A stretch of 5,825 nt of DNA from Elusimicrobiota bacterium (GTDB lineage: Bacteria; Elusimicrobiota; Elusimicrobia; F11), in the NCBI GenBank assembly GCA_022709485.1, contig JAKLIS010000107.1:1-5825 (forward strand), read 5' to 3'. The position numbers and the translations under genes were made by a program. How positions within the stretch are numbered: the first letter of the stretch is position 1; each line of letters opens with the position of its first letter. Positions 1-5,825 of this stretch are shown here, piece after piece. The notes beneath the pieces are model-generated. The model did no database searches and was not told the origin of the DNA. It saw only the letters and a program-made list of their open reading frames with translations.

Positions 1-1
1 T

Positions 2-475
2 TCTTTTCCTTGTTTATTGTTTAATCATGGGGGGGTGGGGGGGGGGTTGGCCTCACCGCGGTTTTACTTTGGAATGGCAGCGCTTCTTATTCTCATCGCC
101 TCTTGGTACTGGGTTTTTAAGGCCCGGAGTCTTTACCGACATGTGAAGGGAATCGCCAGCGTTTTTCTTATCTTTAATTATCTCGTCCCTCTTTTTTCAT
201 CATGGCATGCCATCCCATTGGCAGGGTTGTCTGTTTTATTGCCACCAGGAATACTGAGGAAATGGATTTTAATGTTTTCCGCGAGTTTGGCTTTTTCGAA
301 TCTGCATATTTTGGTCAGGACGTATGATCAGGCGTTCGATTTTTTTATCGCCTTTTTTGTTCCTGTCGCAGGGGTAGCGATTTTTTCAATTTGGGATTTT
401 TTAGGGTCTCAGAATATCCTGGTCTTCCAGAAGTTCTTTGGCCAATTTGTAAAAGCAGAACGCCATAATGGTTAA
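2..475 (+). CDS. C-terminal part of a polytopic membrane protein (possible GT-C type glycosyltransferase), 5' end missing
   Basis: The frame is open from base 2 to a TAA at 473-475, so this is probably the tail of a gene starting left of the window. The first in-frame start candidate is a TTG at 17, with no credible ribosome site. Counting from that TTG, hydrophobic stretches at about residues 20-35, 46-61, 65-79, 84-100 and 107-128 suggest four or five membrane helices. The end is charged (FGQFVKAERHNG). The stretch LVPLFSSWHAIPLAG resembles the late 'P-x-x-S-W-Y/H-x-x-P-L' segment of GT-C fold polyprenol-sugar glycosyltransferases. That is inference from a short motif, and no catalytic aspartate is visible in this part. 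A G7-T-G10 tract at 29-46 lies in the frame. Upstream of it another frame (from base 3) reads LFLVYCLIMGG, which looks more like a membrane helix, so a frameshift in the tract is possible. The 3' end overlaps the convergent gene by 75 bp. Confidence 0.55.
   Translation, partial: SFPCLLFNHGGVGGGLASPRFYFGMAALLILIASWYWVFKARSLYRHVKGIASVFLIFNYLVPLFSSWHAIPLAGLSVLLPPGILRKWILMFSASLAFSNLHILVRTYDQAFDFFIAFFVPVAGVAIFSIWDFLGSQNILVFQKFFGQFVKAERHNG
29..46 (+). repeat. G7-T-G10 homopolymer tract
   Basis: Seven G, one T, then ten G lie inside the reading frame of the partial membrane protein. Long G runs are prone to slippage during replication and to length errors in sequencing. The tract is also guanine-rich enough to form a G-quadruplex on the + strand. 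A one-base length change would switch the downstream membrane-protein frame on or off relative to what lies to the left. Confidence 0.85.
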
Positions 476-2086
476 GGCAATGATCCAGAAGAAAACTGAG
501 AAGCCTTCCACCAGGTCCCCAAGGAACGGAAGGTCAAAATTTGTTTTTTGGGAAAGGTTTTCTTTTAAGGGGGGGGGGAGAGCGGGGATCTGATAGGCGG
601 AAAAGATTTCTTTGTTTAAAAAATTTAAAGATTGAACCTTAAAGTGAAGCCAAATCCCCAATCCCGCGTCGATGAGAATCCCTCCCATAAAAATGGATTT
701 AAGAAATTTGGGATATTCTCTAAATCCTGAAGCTGCAAACGCCAGCCCCAATAAAACCAGCGGCTGGAACACGAGATGGGCCGTCCCAAACTCTTCGGGG
801 TGAGGAATGAGGAAGAGAGCCCCCACGCTCCCCACCGCCACCAAACCGGTCCAAAAAAGAACCGCCGCCCTATCAGAAGGCTTTCTCAAGCTGGATGCCG
901 TTTGCCATAAAACCAAAATCCACCCCACCGACCCGAAAAGAAACAATAAGTTTGTTTGATATAAAACAAATGCAAAATCCCGAATTCCTACCAATTTTCC
1001 GAATTCGAAGAGATAGGGAGGTTTGTCCAAGAAATGGGGAAGATTGATGGAGTTGACAAAGTTCTGGATCATGGGAATGAGAGGATTCAGAGGGGAAAAA
1101 GGCCGAAGAAAGCGGCCGGCAATCTGCTCTCTGTCAAAGTTCGTCATCATCCAGCCAAACCAAAGGCTCATTAACAGGAGGGCGGCCGTGATAGATCCCC
1201 ACGCCGGGCCGATAGCCCCTTTCCGATGCCAAAATTCAGAAATAAAAAAATGGAGACACAAGAAAAGGAACAACGGAGCCATTGAATAATGAGTTAGAAA
1301 TCCCGCCGCTCCGGCCCAAAGCCCAAGTCCCATTTGGCTTAAATCCTTTTTTCGAAATCCGGAGTGGTATAAATAGACTCCTGTCAGCGCGAAAAAACTG
1401 GCCAAGCTTCTGGCCCATGGATAGGTGGCGTTCTGAATGACCATGGGATTGAAAATGAAAAGGGCGAATAAAGACCACGGAAGAATTTTTCTGGGAAATC
1501 CCAATTTGGCCGCCAGAAAGAAAACGGGGAAAAAAACCAGGGTATTAATAAACAAAGACGTTAACTGGAAAACAGGGAATGAAGATCCTGCCTGAGCCAT
1601 AAAATGGGAGCAGACGACAAAAAAGATCGGCGGTCTGAAAAAAAGCGGGAGACCGTCGATAAACCCCGTCTGGAGGGGTTGCCTTTCCAAATAGAAAAAG
1701 GCCCGTTGATAGCTCGACAACCAATCCCCGGCCCATCCCGCTCCGGAAATATTTCGGACAAGCCCGGTTAGGGAAAACGTGAGGACCACGAATAAGCCGT
1801 AAAAGATAAATAGATGAAGAAGTTTTCCATTCAAAAACGCTTTGAATAACTTTCTTTTGGAAATAATGAGCAATAGGCAAGCGAAACTGTAAACCCAATG
1901 AAAAAAGGAGGGAAGTCCAAACAGGTAGAGAATAAAAGAGAAGGAAAAAATTAAAACAAGAGAAATGAAGATGCCGGAAATAATTTTTTCTTCGATCGTC
2001 CACGGTTTCCCGCTGACAAAGATAAATCCCGGGAAAAATGCTCCGAGATAAAAAAGAAACGGAAGAGTCATGCTTGTTGGCGGCAT
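401..2086 (-). CDS. Polytopic membrane protein, probable GT-C fold glycosyltransferase
   Basis: A 561-residue protein with roughly 12-14 hydrophobic segments, for example at about residues 8-24, 36-56, 62-76, 92-109, 172-193, 202-218, 226-241, 253-284, 296-313, 374-395, 408-427, 437-454, 463-482 and 528-547. After the helix at 92-109 comes GDWLSSYQRA with Asp121. This is the kind of acidic residue in the first large extracytoplasmic loop that acts as catalytic base in GT-C enzymes (PMT/ArnT/RgtA-like), which use polyprenyl-phosphate sugars. Further family-like features are RPPIFFVV (151-158), FNPMVIQNATYPWAR (212-226) and LTHYS (264-268). Expected role by family: moving a sugar from a lipid carrier to an acceptor on the outer face of the membrane. 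Donor and acceptor cannot be read from the sequence. The gene starts 6 bp after the PA14 gene on the same strand, which suggests a shared transcript. A C10 run encodes the PPP at 504-506. Other large integral membrane proteins remain possible. Confidence 0.75.
   Translation of the reverse strand: MPPTSMTLPFLFYLGAFFPGFIFVSGKPWTIEEKIISGIFISLVLIFSFSFILYLFGLPSFFHWVYSFACLLLIISKRKLFKAFLNGKLLHLFIFYGLFVVLTFSLTGLVRNISGAGWAGDWLSSYQRAFFYLERQPLQTGFIDGLPLFFRPPIFFVVCSHFMAQAGSSFPVFQLTSLFINTLVFFPVFFLAAKLGFPRKILPWSLFALFIFNPMVIQNATYPWARSLASFFALTGVYLYHSGFRKKDLSQMGLGLWAGAAGFLTHYSMAPLFLFLCLHFFISEFWHRKGAIGPAWGSITAALLLMSLWFGWMMTNFDREQIAGRFLRPFSPLNPLIPMIQNFVNSINLPHFLDKPPYLFEFGKLVGIRDFAFVLYQTNLLFLFGSVGWILVLWQTASSLRKPSDRAAVLFWTGLVAVGSVGALFLIPHPEEFGTAHLVFQPLVLLGLAFAASGFREYPKFLKSIFMGGILIDAGLGIWLHFKVQSLNFLNKEIFSAYQIPALPPPLKENLSQKTNFDLPFLGDLVEGFSVFFWIIALTIMAFCFYKLAKELLEDQDILRP
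569..578 (+). repeat. G10 homopolymer tract inside the GT-C-like gene
   Basis: Ten consecutive G on the + strand (C10 in the coding sense of the minus gene) encode part of ALPPPLKEN near residues 502-510. In the length given, the frame stays open through a further membrane helix (about 528-547) and a charged tail, so this copy reads as intact. A slip of one base would replace the last ~55 residues. Confidence 0.85.
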
Positions 2087-2089
2087 GGG

Positions 2090-2094
2090 TCCTT
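2090..2094 (-). promoter_or_regulatory. Shine-Dalgarno site overlapping the upstream stop codon
   Basis: On the minus strand the junction reads TAAGGACCCATG. The TAA stop of the PA14 gene overlaps AAGGA, which is followed by only three bases before the ATG of the GT-C-like gene. The spacer is shorter than usual. The next in-frame Met (codon 6, 2069-2071) would have an 18-base spacer, which is worse, so I keep the first ATG. The geometry suggests translational coupling of the two genes. Confidence 0.5.
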
Positions 2095-3007
2095 AAGAGA
2101 CAGGAATAAAGTTTTTCTGGGGGATAATTTTTGTCGCCGATGAGCCGGGAGTTTTCCAGGACAAAATGACCATCGCGTTCCCAAAGTCTTCCATGTACTC
2201 CAGGCGAATGGGATAAACACCTTTTTGGAGATATATATTTCCAGTGTTTGTTGTCGGCCCATGGCTTTTCCAATCTTGAATGACCAATTGTTCATTGACC
2301 CACAATCGGACACCGTCATCGGATAAGGCCGAGAATTGGTAATCACCCGTTTTTGAGATTTTCAATTTTCCTGACCAGCGAATGGAACACCCATCTGGGG
2401 CCAGTCCCGGAGACAATGGTTTTTGCCCCCAATTAAATGAAATATTGGGATCTTTCTTGACCAAAGCCAGATCGGTCAAATTCATATCCCTGAAGTATTC
2501 GCCTTTTAATCCATTCTTCTTCAATTGAGCCGGCTTAATGGCCAGGGCATAAACGAGGGAAACCCCAATAATAGAGGTGAGAATAACGAGGGAAATTTTA
2601 TGTCGAGCCCATATTTTCTGGAATTCTATGGGTTTGGAAAATGTTTTTCGAATTTCAGATTCAAACAATGAGATCATGACCTCCAGATCTTCCAGGAGTT
2701 GAAGGAAATGTTTGGCTTGGATCGCGGGAACAACGTGAGAGGTCTCACTCAGTTTTTTTGCTTTCTCAAAATTTTCATGGAAGAAAGGAACATTGGCTTT
2801 AATCCGGGAATCAAGGCGGTTTTTCAAGTCAGGAGAGGATTGGGCCAATTCTTGAGCTAGAGAATCCAGAAATCCCATTGACCTCTCAGCAATCATCAAG
2901 GCCGAGGAATAATCGGCATTTTCCGCCACCAGCACCGCTGAAGAAAAAGATTTTTTGGCTTCATGAAGAAGAGTGGATAGGCGCTCCGGAATTGAATTAA
3001 AAATCAT
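2093..3007 (-). CDS. Membrane-anchored PA14-domain protein
   Basis: A 304-residue protein in three parts. Residues 1-137 are mainly helical and charged, with no family I recognise. Residues 138-157 form one hydrophobic helix preceded by WARHK, so the N-terminus is probably cytoplasmic and the C-terminus outside (type II anchor). Residues 166-288 are a PA14 domain: it opens with GLKGEYF (167-172 region), followed by FNWG (191-194), IRWSGKL (209-215), the core GDYQFSALSDDGVRLWVN (221-238) and a C-terminal VILSW (280-284). PA14 is a beta-barrel often found in carbohydrate-binding proteins and adhesins. The Asp230-Asp231 pair corresponds to the Asp pair that holds calcium in sugar-binding yeast PA14 adhesins. 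No enzyme domain is fused. The start is ATG at 3005-3007, with only a weak GGGGG ten bases upstream. The tight link to the GT-C-like gene suggests, without proof, that it senses or scaffolds the glycan that enzyme makes. Confidence 0.85.
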   Translation of the reverse strand: MIFNSIPERLSTLLHEAKKSFSSAVLVAENADYSSALMIAERSMGFLDSLAQELAQSSPDLKNRLDSRIKANVPFFHENFEKAKKLSETSHVVPAIQAKHFLQLLEDLEVMISLFESEIRKTFSKPIEFQKIWARHKISLVILTSIIGVSLVYALAIKPAQLKKNGLKGEYFRDMNLTDLALVKKDPNISFNWGQKPLSPGLAPDGCSIRWSGKLKISKTGDYQFSALSDDGVRLWVNEQLVIQDWKSHGPTTNTGNIYLQKGVYPIRLEYMEDFGNAMVILSWKTPGSSATKIIPQKNFIPVS

Positions 3008-3371
3008 TTTTTTAAAACCCCCGTCAGGAATAGTTTGTTGTTAGTTGTAATATTTTTGACCCTCATCGTACAAACTTATTTTGTTTGAAACTTCCACAAC
3101 ACAGGTTTTTTGGAGCCTCCCGGCTGGTTAAAAACTTTGGAAGGCAAATATTTCAACCTCATAGATCGCCGTCATGCGGTTATTTTGGAGACAAGTCCAC
3201 CAGTCCAAAACGTCCCTCATGGCTCCCGCGTTTTCTTTATCCCCCAGAATAAATGGAAGAATGAAGCCCCCAAACCTTGCCTCACTATTGTAAAATCCGG
3301 CTTCTTTCTGAAACAAACCCACCGGTTTTAACCCCGCGTGACTTAATTTTTCACTAAAAAGGAACTTTATT
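3008..3371. other. Divergent intergenic region, 364 bases, no convincing gene
   Basis: This region separates the minus-strand PA14 pair from the plus-strand tig cluster, so both promoters should lie here. On the + strand a possible sigma-70 type site is TTGACC (3056-3061) with TATTTT (3077-3082), but the 15-base spacer is short. It would give tig a leader of about 280 bases. On the minus strand TTTGTA (3069-3074) and TATTAC (3047-3052) with a 16-base spacer is a weak candidate. A short inverted repeat, CAAAC (3071-3075) and GTTTG (3083-3087), overlaps both candidates. Just before tig, AAGGA (3359-3363) is a good ribosome site. I see no tRNA, no strong hairpin with a T run and no known riboswitch. 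An open stretch at 3110-3331 lacks a ribosome site and family signature. Confidence 0.5.
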
Positions 3372-4670
3372 ATGAACTTGCTGAGCGACATCAAAATCAA
3401 AGTCGGCGCCGAAAAAGACTGCGTCCAAACGGTTTCTGTGGAATGGTCCGCCTCCAAAGTTAAAGAAAAGGTGGAGGAAGCTTTCGAATTGATTAAAAAC
3501 AAAGCCAAAGTGCCCGGCTTTAGGCCGGGGAAATCCCCCATTGAACTCATCAAAAAAAATTATGCCGATTCGGCATACGCTGAAGCGCAAGACATTCTTC
3601 TTCGAGAGGGAGTCTCGGAAGCCATCAAAAAAGAAAATTTAAAGCCCATCCAAAGCCCCGTCATCCAATCTCTTAAATTTGAACCAGAAAAACCGTTCCA
3701 TTTTGAATTTAAAGTCGAGGTGGCCCCAGACATTAAAGTGACCGGGTACAAAGGATTGAAAATCAATAAGAAACAAGATCCCGTTGACGCGGCAAAAATC
3801 GAAAAAACCCTTCAAAACATCGCCGAAATGAACGCCAAATTGGTGGAATCGAAAGCCGAAAGCCTTGAAAAAACCCATTTCGCGGTGATTAATTTCGAAG
3901 GCTTCATGGAGGGGAAACCCATCCCCAACGCCAAGACGGAGAACTACCTTTTGGATATGTCCAGCCCCCAGCTCATTGCCGGTATTGCGGACGGCATATT
4001 GGGCGCCAAAGCCGGGGAAGAAAAAGAAATCACGGTTAATTTCCCCGCGGACTCGCCCCTGAAAGATCTGGCCGGCAAGCCTGCGACCTTCAAGGTGAAA
4101 CTGATTGCCATCAAGGAGAAAGTGACCCCGCCCCTGGATGACAACATGGCCAAAGACATGGGCATGGAATCCCTGGCCCAACTTAAAGAAAGAGTTCAGC
4201 AAAACCTTGAAAAAGAGCGTGATATCGCCGTGAAAAGAGACATGGAAAATCAAATTGTGGACCACCTATTGGAGGCCAATAAATTCGAAATCCCGGCGAG
4301 TCTTGTGGATCGGCAGCTCCATTATATTCAACATCGTGAACAGGAACGTTTGGCCCGTCAAGGCGTTCCAGAAACCGAGCAGAAGAAAGCATTGGAGAAT
4401 ATGACGCCCGACCACCGGACAAAGGCCGGTAACCAAGTGCGCCTTCAGTTTGTTCTGGAAGCCATCTCAAGGGCTGAAAAAATTCAAGTGTCGGATGAGG
4501 AAATTTCATCTAAAATCAACAAACTCGCGGAGGAATCTTCCAGCAAAGATAAAGCCAGTTTCGAGAAGGTTCTTCGAGAACAATATTTGGACTCCATTAA
4601 GTCCGACATCACAGACGAAAAAGTTTTTGACTGGATTTTGGCCAACGCCAAAATCAAAGAATTAGCATAG
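3372..4670 (+). CDS. tig: Trigger factor, ribosome-associated chaperone
   Basis: The length, 432 residues, matches typical trigger factors. The N-terminal ribosome-binding domain (about 1-120) carries the signature [10 protein letters not shown] at 47-56, whose GFRxGK loop docks on ribosomal protein L23. The middle FKBP-like domain (about 165-250) is recognisable from INFEG (173-177), GAKAGEE (211-217) and LAGKPATF (233-240). The C-terminal helical chaperone arms follow (about 255-432), with [12 protein letters not shown] (253-264) at the junction. The protein shields nascent chains at the exit tunnel and in most bacteria also isomerises prolyl bonds. Oddity: aligned without gaps to E. coli trigger factor as I recall it, pocket residues F177, F198 and Y221 are replaced by Ile184, Ile205 and Ser228, so isomerase activity may be weak or absent. 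The start is ATG at 3372 with AAGGA eight bases upstream. clpP follows after 16 bases, suggesting one transcript. Confidence 0.97.
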   Translation: MNLLSDIKIKVGAEKDCVQTVSVEWSASKVKEKVEEAFELIKNKAKVPGFRPGKSPIELIKKNYADSAYAEAQDILLREGVSEAIKKENLKPIQSPVIQSLKFEPEKPFHFEFKVEVAPDIKVTGYKGLKINKKQDPVDAAKIEKTLQNIAEMNAKLVESKAESLEKTHFAVINFEGFMEGKPIPNAKTENYLLDMSSPQLIAGIADGILGAKAGEEKEITVNFPADSPLKDLAGKPATFKVKLIAIKEKVTPPLDDNMAKDMGMESLAQLKERVQQNLEKERDIAVKRDMENQIVDHLLEANKFEIPASLVDRQLHYIQHREQERLARQGVPETEQKKALENMTPDHRTKAGNQVRLQFVLEAISRAEKIQVSDEEISSKINKLAEESSSKDKASFEKVLREQYLDSIKSDITDEKVFDWILANAKIKELA

Positions 4671-4686
4671 AAGCGGGAGGAACGAA

Positions 4687-5310
4687 ATGATTATTCCGTC
4701 CATTATCGAGAGGTGGAATCAGGGAGCCGTGGTCGGCTACGATATTTTTTCAAGGCTCCTCAAAGACCGGATTATTTTTGTGGGGGGTTTTGGCGGCGCC
4801 GTGACGACCGATTCGGCGAACCTCATTATCGCCCAACTTCTCTATTTGGAAGCGGAAGACCCGGAGAAAGAAATCAATCTCTATATCAATTCGCCGGGCG
4901 GCATGGTGACGGCGGGTTTGGCCGTCTATGACACCATGCAATACATTCGATCCCCCATCACCACTATTTGCATGGGAATGGCCATGTCCTTCGGAGCGGT
5001 TCTTCTCACATCCGGGACCAAAGGCCGGCGCTACGCGTTGCCCCATTCCCGGGTGATGATTCACCAGCCTCTTCTGTCGGGAAACGGGCTATCCGGACAG
5101 GCCACCGACATCCGGATTGAAACAGCGGAACTTCTTAAGGTTAAGGAGCGGCTCAATCAGATTTTGGCCCACCACACAGGACAGAAGCCGGATAAAATCC
5201 GGGCGGATATGGAGCGGAATTATTACATGTCCGCGGAAGAAGCCAAAAATTATGGACTTATTGACGAAGTGATTTCTACCCGTAAACTTGTCGAATTGGA
5301 AAAGAAATAA
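4687..5310 (+). CDS. clpP: ClpP-family peptidase subunit with atypical catalytic triad (Ser-His-Asn)
   Basis: A 207-residue S14-family protein, usual length, lacking an obvious propeptide. Family landmarks are [14 protein letters not shown] (18-31), [19 protein letters not shown] (54-72), MIHQP (124-128), GQATDI (137-142), HHTGQ (162-166) and [13 protein letters not shown] (181-193). The nucleophile is Ser101 in GMAMSFGA and the histidine is His126. The third residue, at the position of E. coli precursor Asp185, is Asn178 (codon AAT, 5218-5220) in DMERNYYM, where relatives have D-x-x-R-D. ClpP normally forms two stacked heptamers that degrade chains fed by ClpX or ClpA/C. The serine is flanked by Met100 and Phe102 instead of Ala/Ser and Met. 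The N-terminal axial segment reads NQGAVVGYD instead of the usual RGER-type motif. There are 3-residue insertions near 33-44 and 129-136. The ribosome site GGGAGGA (4675-4681), 5 bases from the ATG, is strong. The position between tig and clpX argues for the main cellular ClpP, while its residues suggest reduced or partner-dependent activity. Confidence 0.95.
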   Translation: MIIPSIIERWNQGAVVGYDIFSRLLKDRIIFVGGFGGAVTTDSANLIIAQLLYLEAEDPEKEINLYINSPGGMVTAGLAVYDTMQYIRSPITTICMGMAMSFGAVLLTSGTKGRRYALPHSRVMIHQPLLSGNGLSGQATDIRIETAELLKVKERLNQILAHHTGQKPDKIRADMERNYYMSAEEAKNYGLIDEVISTRKLVELEKK

Positions 5311-5319
5311 AACCATGGC

Positions 5320-5357
5320 CGTCATTCCCCCTTTCGCGGGAATGACGAAAGAATGAC
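5320..5357. repeat. REP-like palindrome between clpP and clpX
   Basis: Perfect 10-base arms, CGTCATTCCC (5320-5329) and GGGAATGACG (5338-5347), enclose an 8-base loop. A further GAATGAC copy at 5351-5357 repeats the right arm, so an alternative pairing with GTCATTC (5321-5327) is possible. The arms match a palindrome I know as a frequent dispersed intergenic repeat in many bacterial genomes (GTCATTCCC with a short core and GGGAATGAC). No T run follows on either strand, so it is not a standard intrinsic terminator. It may stabilise the upstream tig-clpP RNA or partly separate clpX expression from it. Confidence 0.75.
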
Positions 5358-5376
5358 AAAAAATTAAGGAGCAAGC

Positions 5377-5825
5377 ATGGCATCGCAGACAGAACCCCCT
5401 GAATCACCCCAATGCGTTTTTTGCGCGAAGGGCAAAAAAGACGGTCTGAAACTCATCGGCGGTCAAGGGACCTACGTTTGTGAAGAATGCATTCGGAATT
5501 CTTACGCCCTTCTCCAGCGGATAACCGAAGAGGAAGAACGAAACGCCATCCGGCGTCTTCCCCGCCCCGCGGAGATCAAAAAAGCCCTGGATGAATATGT
5601 CATTGGACAAGAAAAAGCCAAAAAGACTTTGTCGGTGGCTGTTTACAATCACTACCGGCGCGCGGATTTGTTGGAACGGGAAGGCCGGCATGGAACCAAA
5701 GTGGAGGTTGAACTCAGCAAATCCAACATACTTTTAATTGGACCCACCGGAACGGGCAAAACCCTCCTCGCTCAAACCATGGCCAAGCTCCTTCATGTTC
5801 CTTTTGCCATTGCCGACGCCACGGT
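5377..5825 (+). CDS. clpX: ClpX, ATP-dependent unfoldase subunit of Clp protease, N-terminal part (3' end outside window)
   Basis: 149 complete codons are visible and the frame is still open at the right edge; the full protein is normally about 410-430 residues. The N-terminal zinc-binding domain has Cys13-x2-Cys16 and Cys35-x2-Cys38, with the 18-residue gap usual for ClpX. It handles adaptors and substrates and helps dimerise. The AAA+ module begins at [20 protein letters not shown] (61-80), a ClpX hallmark, followed by AVYNHYRR (88-95). The Walker A motif GPTGTGKT at 122-129 binds ATP, and IADAT (145-149) begins the segment that continues in relatives as a conserved TEAGYVGEDVE-type stretch, here beyond the edge. 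The start is ATG at 5377 with AAGGAG (5366-5371), five bases away. It lies 66 bases after clpP across the palindromic repeat. Nothing in the visible part departs from the family, in contrast to its ClpP partner. Confidence 0.97.
   Translation, partial: MASQTEPPESPQCVFCAKGKKDGLKLIGGQGTYVCEECIRNSYALLQRITEEEERNAIRRLPRPAEIKKALDEYVIGQEKAKKTLSVAVYNHYRRADLLEREGRHGTKVEVELSKSNILLIGPTGTGKTLLAQTMAKLLHVPFAIADAT

Noticed and set aside
1545..2273. 242-codon minus-strand open frame spanning the junction of the PA14 and GT-C-like genes
   Set aside because: It runs across two well-supported genes in another frame, mixes polar and aromatic residues without any family signature, and looks like a shadow.
3110..3331. 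Open stretch of 73 codons on the + strand before tig, starting with TTG
   Set aside because: There is no ribosome site, it has a rare start and no recognisable motif or composition typical of a protein. It is more likely chance or remnant sequence.
3639..4265. 208-codon minus-strand open frame opposite tig
   Set aside because: It is antisense to the strongly supported trigger factor and is rich in Phe/Gly/His, as expected from reading Lys/Glu-rich codons in reverse.
5320..5347. Intrinsic terminator after clpP
   Set aside because: The stem is good, but no T run follows on either strand, and clpX with a strong ribosome site lies directly downstream.
5315..5356. 13-codon ATG reading frame (begins MAVIPPF) between clpP and clpX
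   Set aside because: It is simply the palindromic repeat read in one frame and has no ribosome site.
1..5825. tRNA, rRNA, CRISPR array or insertion sequence
   Set aside because: I looked on both strands and found no cloverleaf-type arms with a GTTC-like loop, no regularly spaced repeats and no transposase frame.

Overview
This is a bacterial window. The best-supported part is the right half, which carries the classic protein quality-control order on the + strand: tig (trigger factor), clpP (Clp protease peptidase subunit) and the first third of clpX (its AAA+ unfoldase), which runs off the right edge. The sequence does not fix the lineage. Moderate base composition, polytopic membrane proteins and a dispersed-type GTCATTCCC palindrome would fit an uncultured Gram-negative-type bacterium, but that is only an impression.

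Layout. Bases 2-475 (+) hold the C-terminal part of a multi-spanning membrane protein whose start lies left of the window or is obscured by a long G tract. It converges on, and overlaps by 75 bp, a minus-strand gene (401-2086) for a 561-residue polytopic membrane protein resembling GT-C fold glycosyltransferases. Six bases upstream of that gene, on the same strand, is a 304-residue membrane-anchored PA14-domain protein (2093-3007). These two form a tight, probably translationally coupled pair that may act on envelope glycans. A 364-base region (3008-3371) without a convincing gene separates this pair from the divergent tig-clpP-clpX cluster.

How the genes work together. Trigger factor receives nascent chains at the ribosome exit, and ClpX unfolds substrates and feeds them into the ClpP chamber. 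The envelope genes on the left are functionally unrelated as far as can be seen.

Most interesting signal. The quality-control cluster looks ordinary by gene order but not by active site. ClpP has Asn where the catalytic Asp of the Ser-His-Asp triad should be, bulky residues around the nucleophile, a non-standard axial N-terminus and two 3-residue insertions. The trigger factor has lost several residues of its prolyl-isomerase pocket. ClpX, as far as it is visible, looks canonical. Other points are a palindromic repeat between clpP and clpX, and two 10-G tracts in the two convergent membrane-protein genes.
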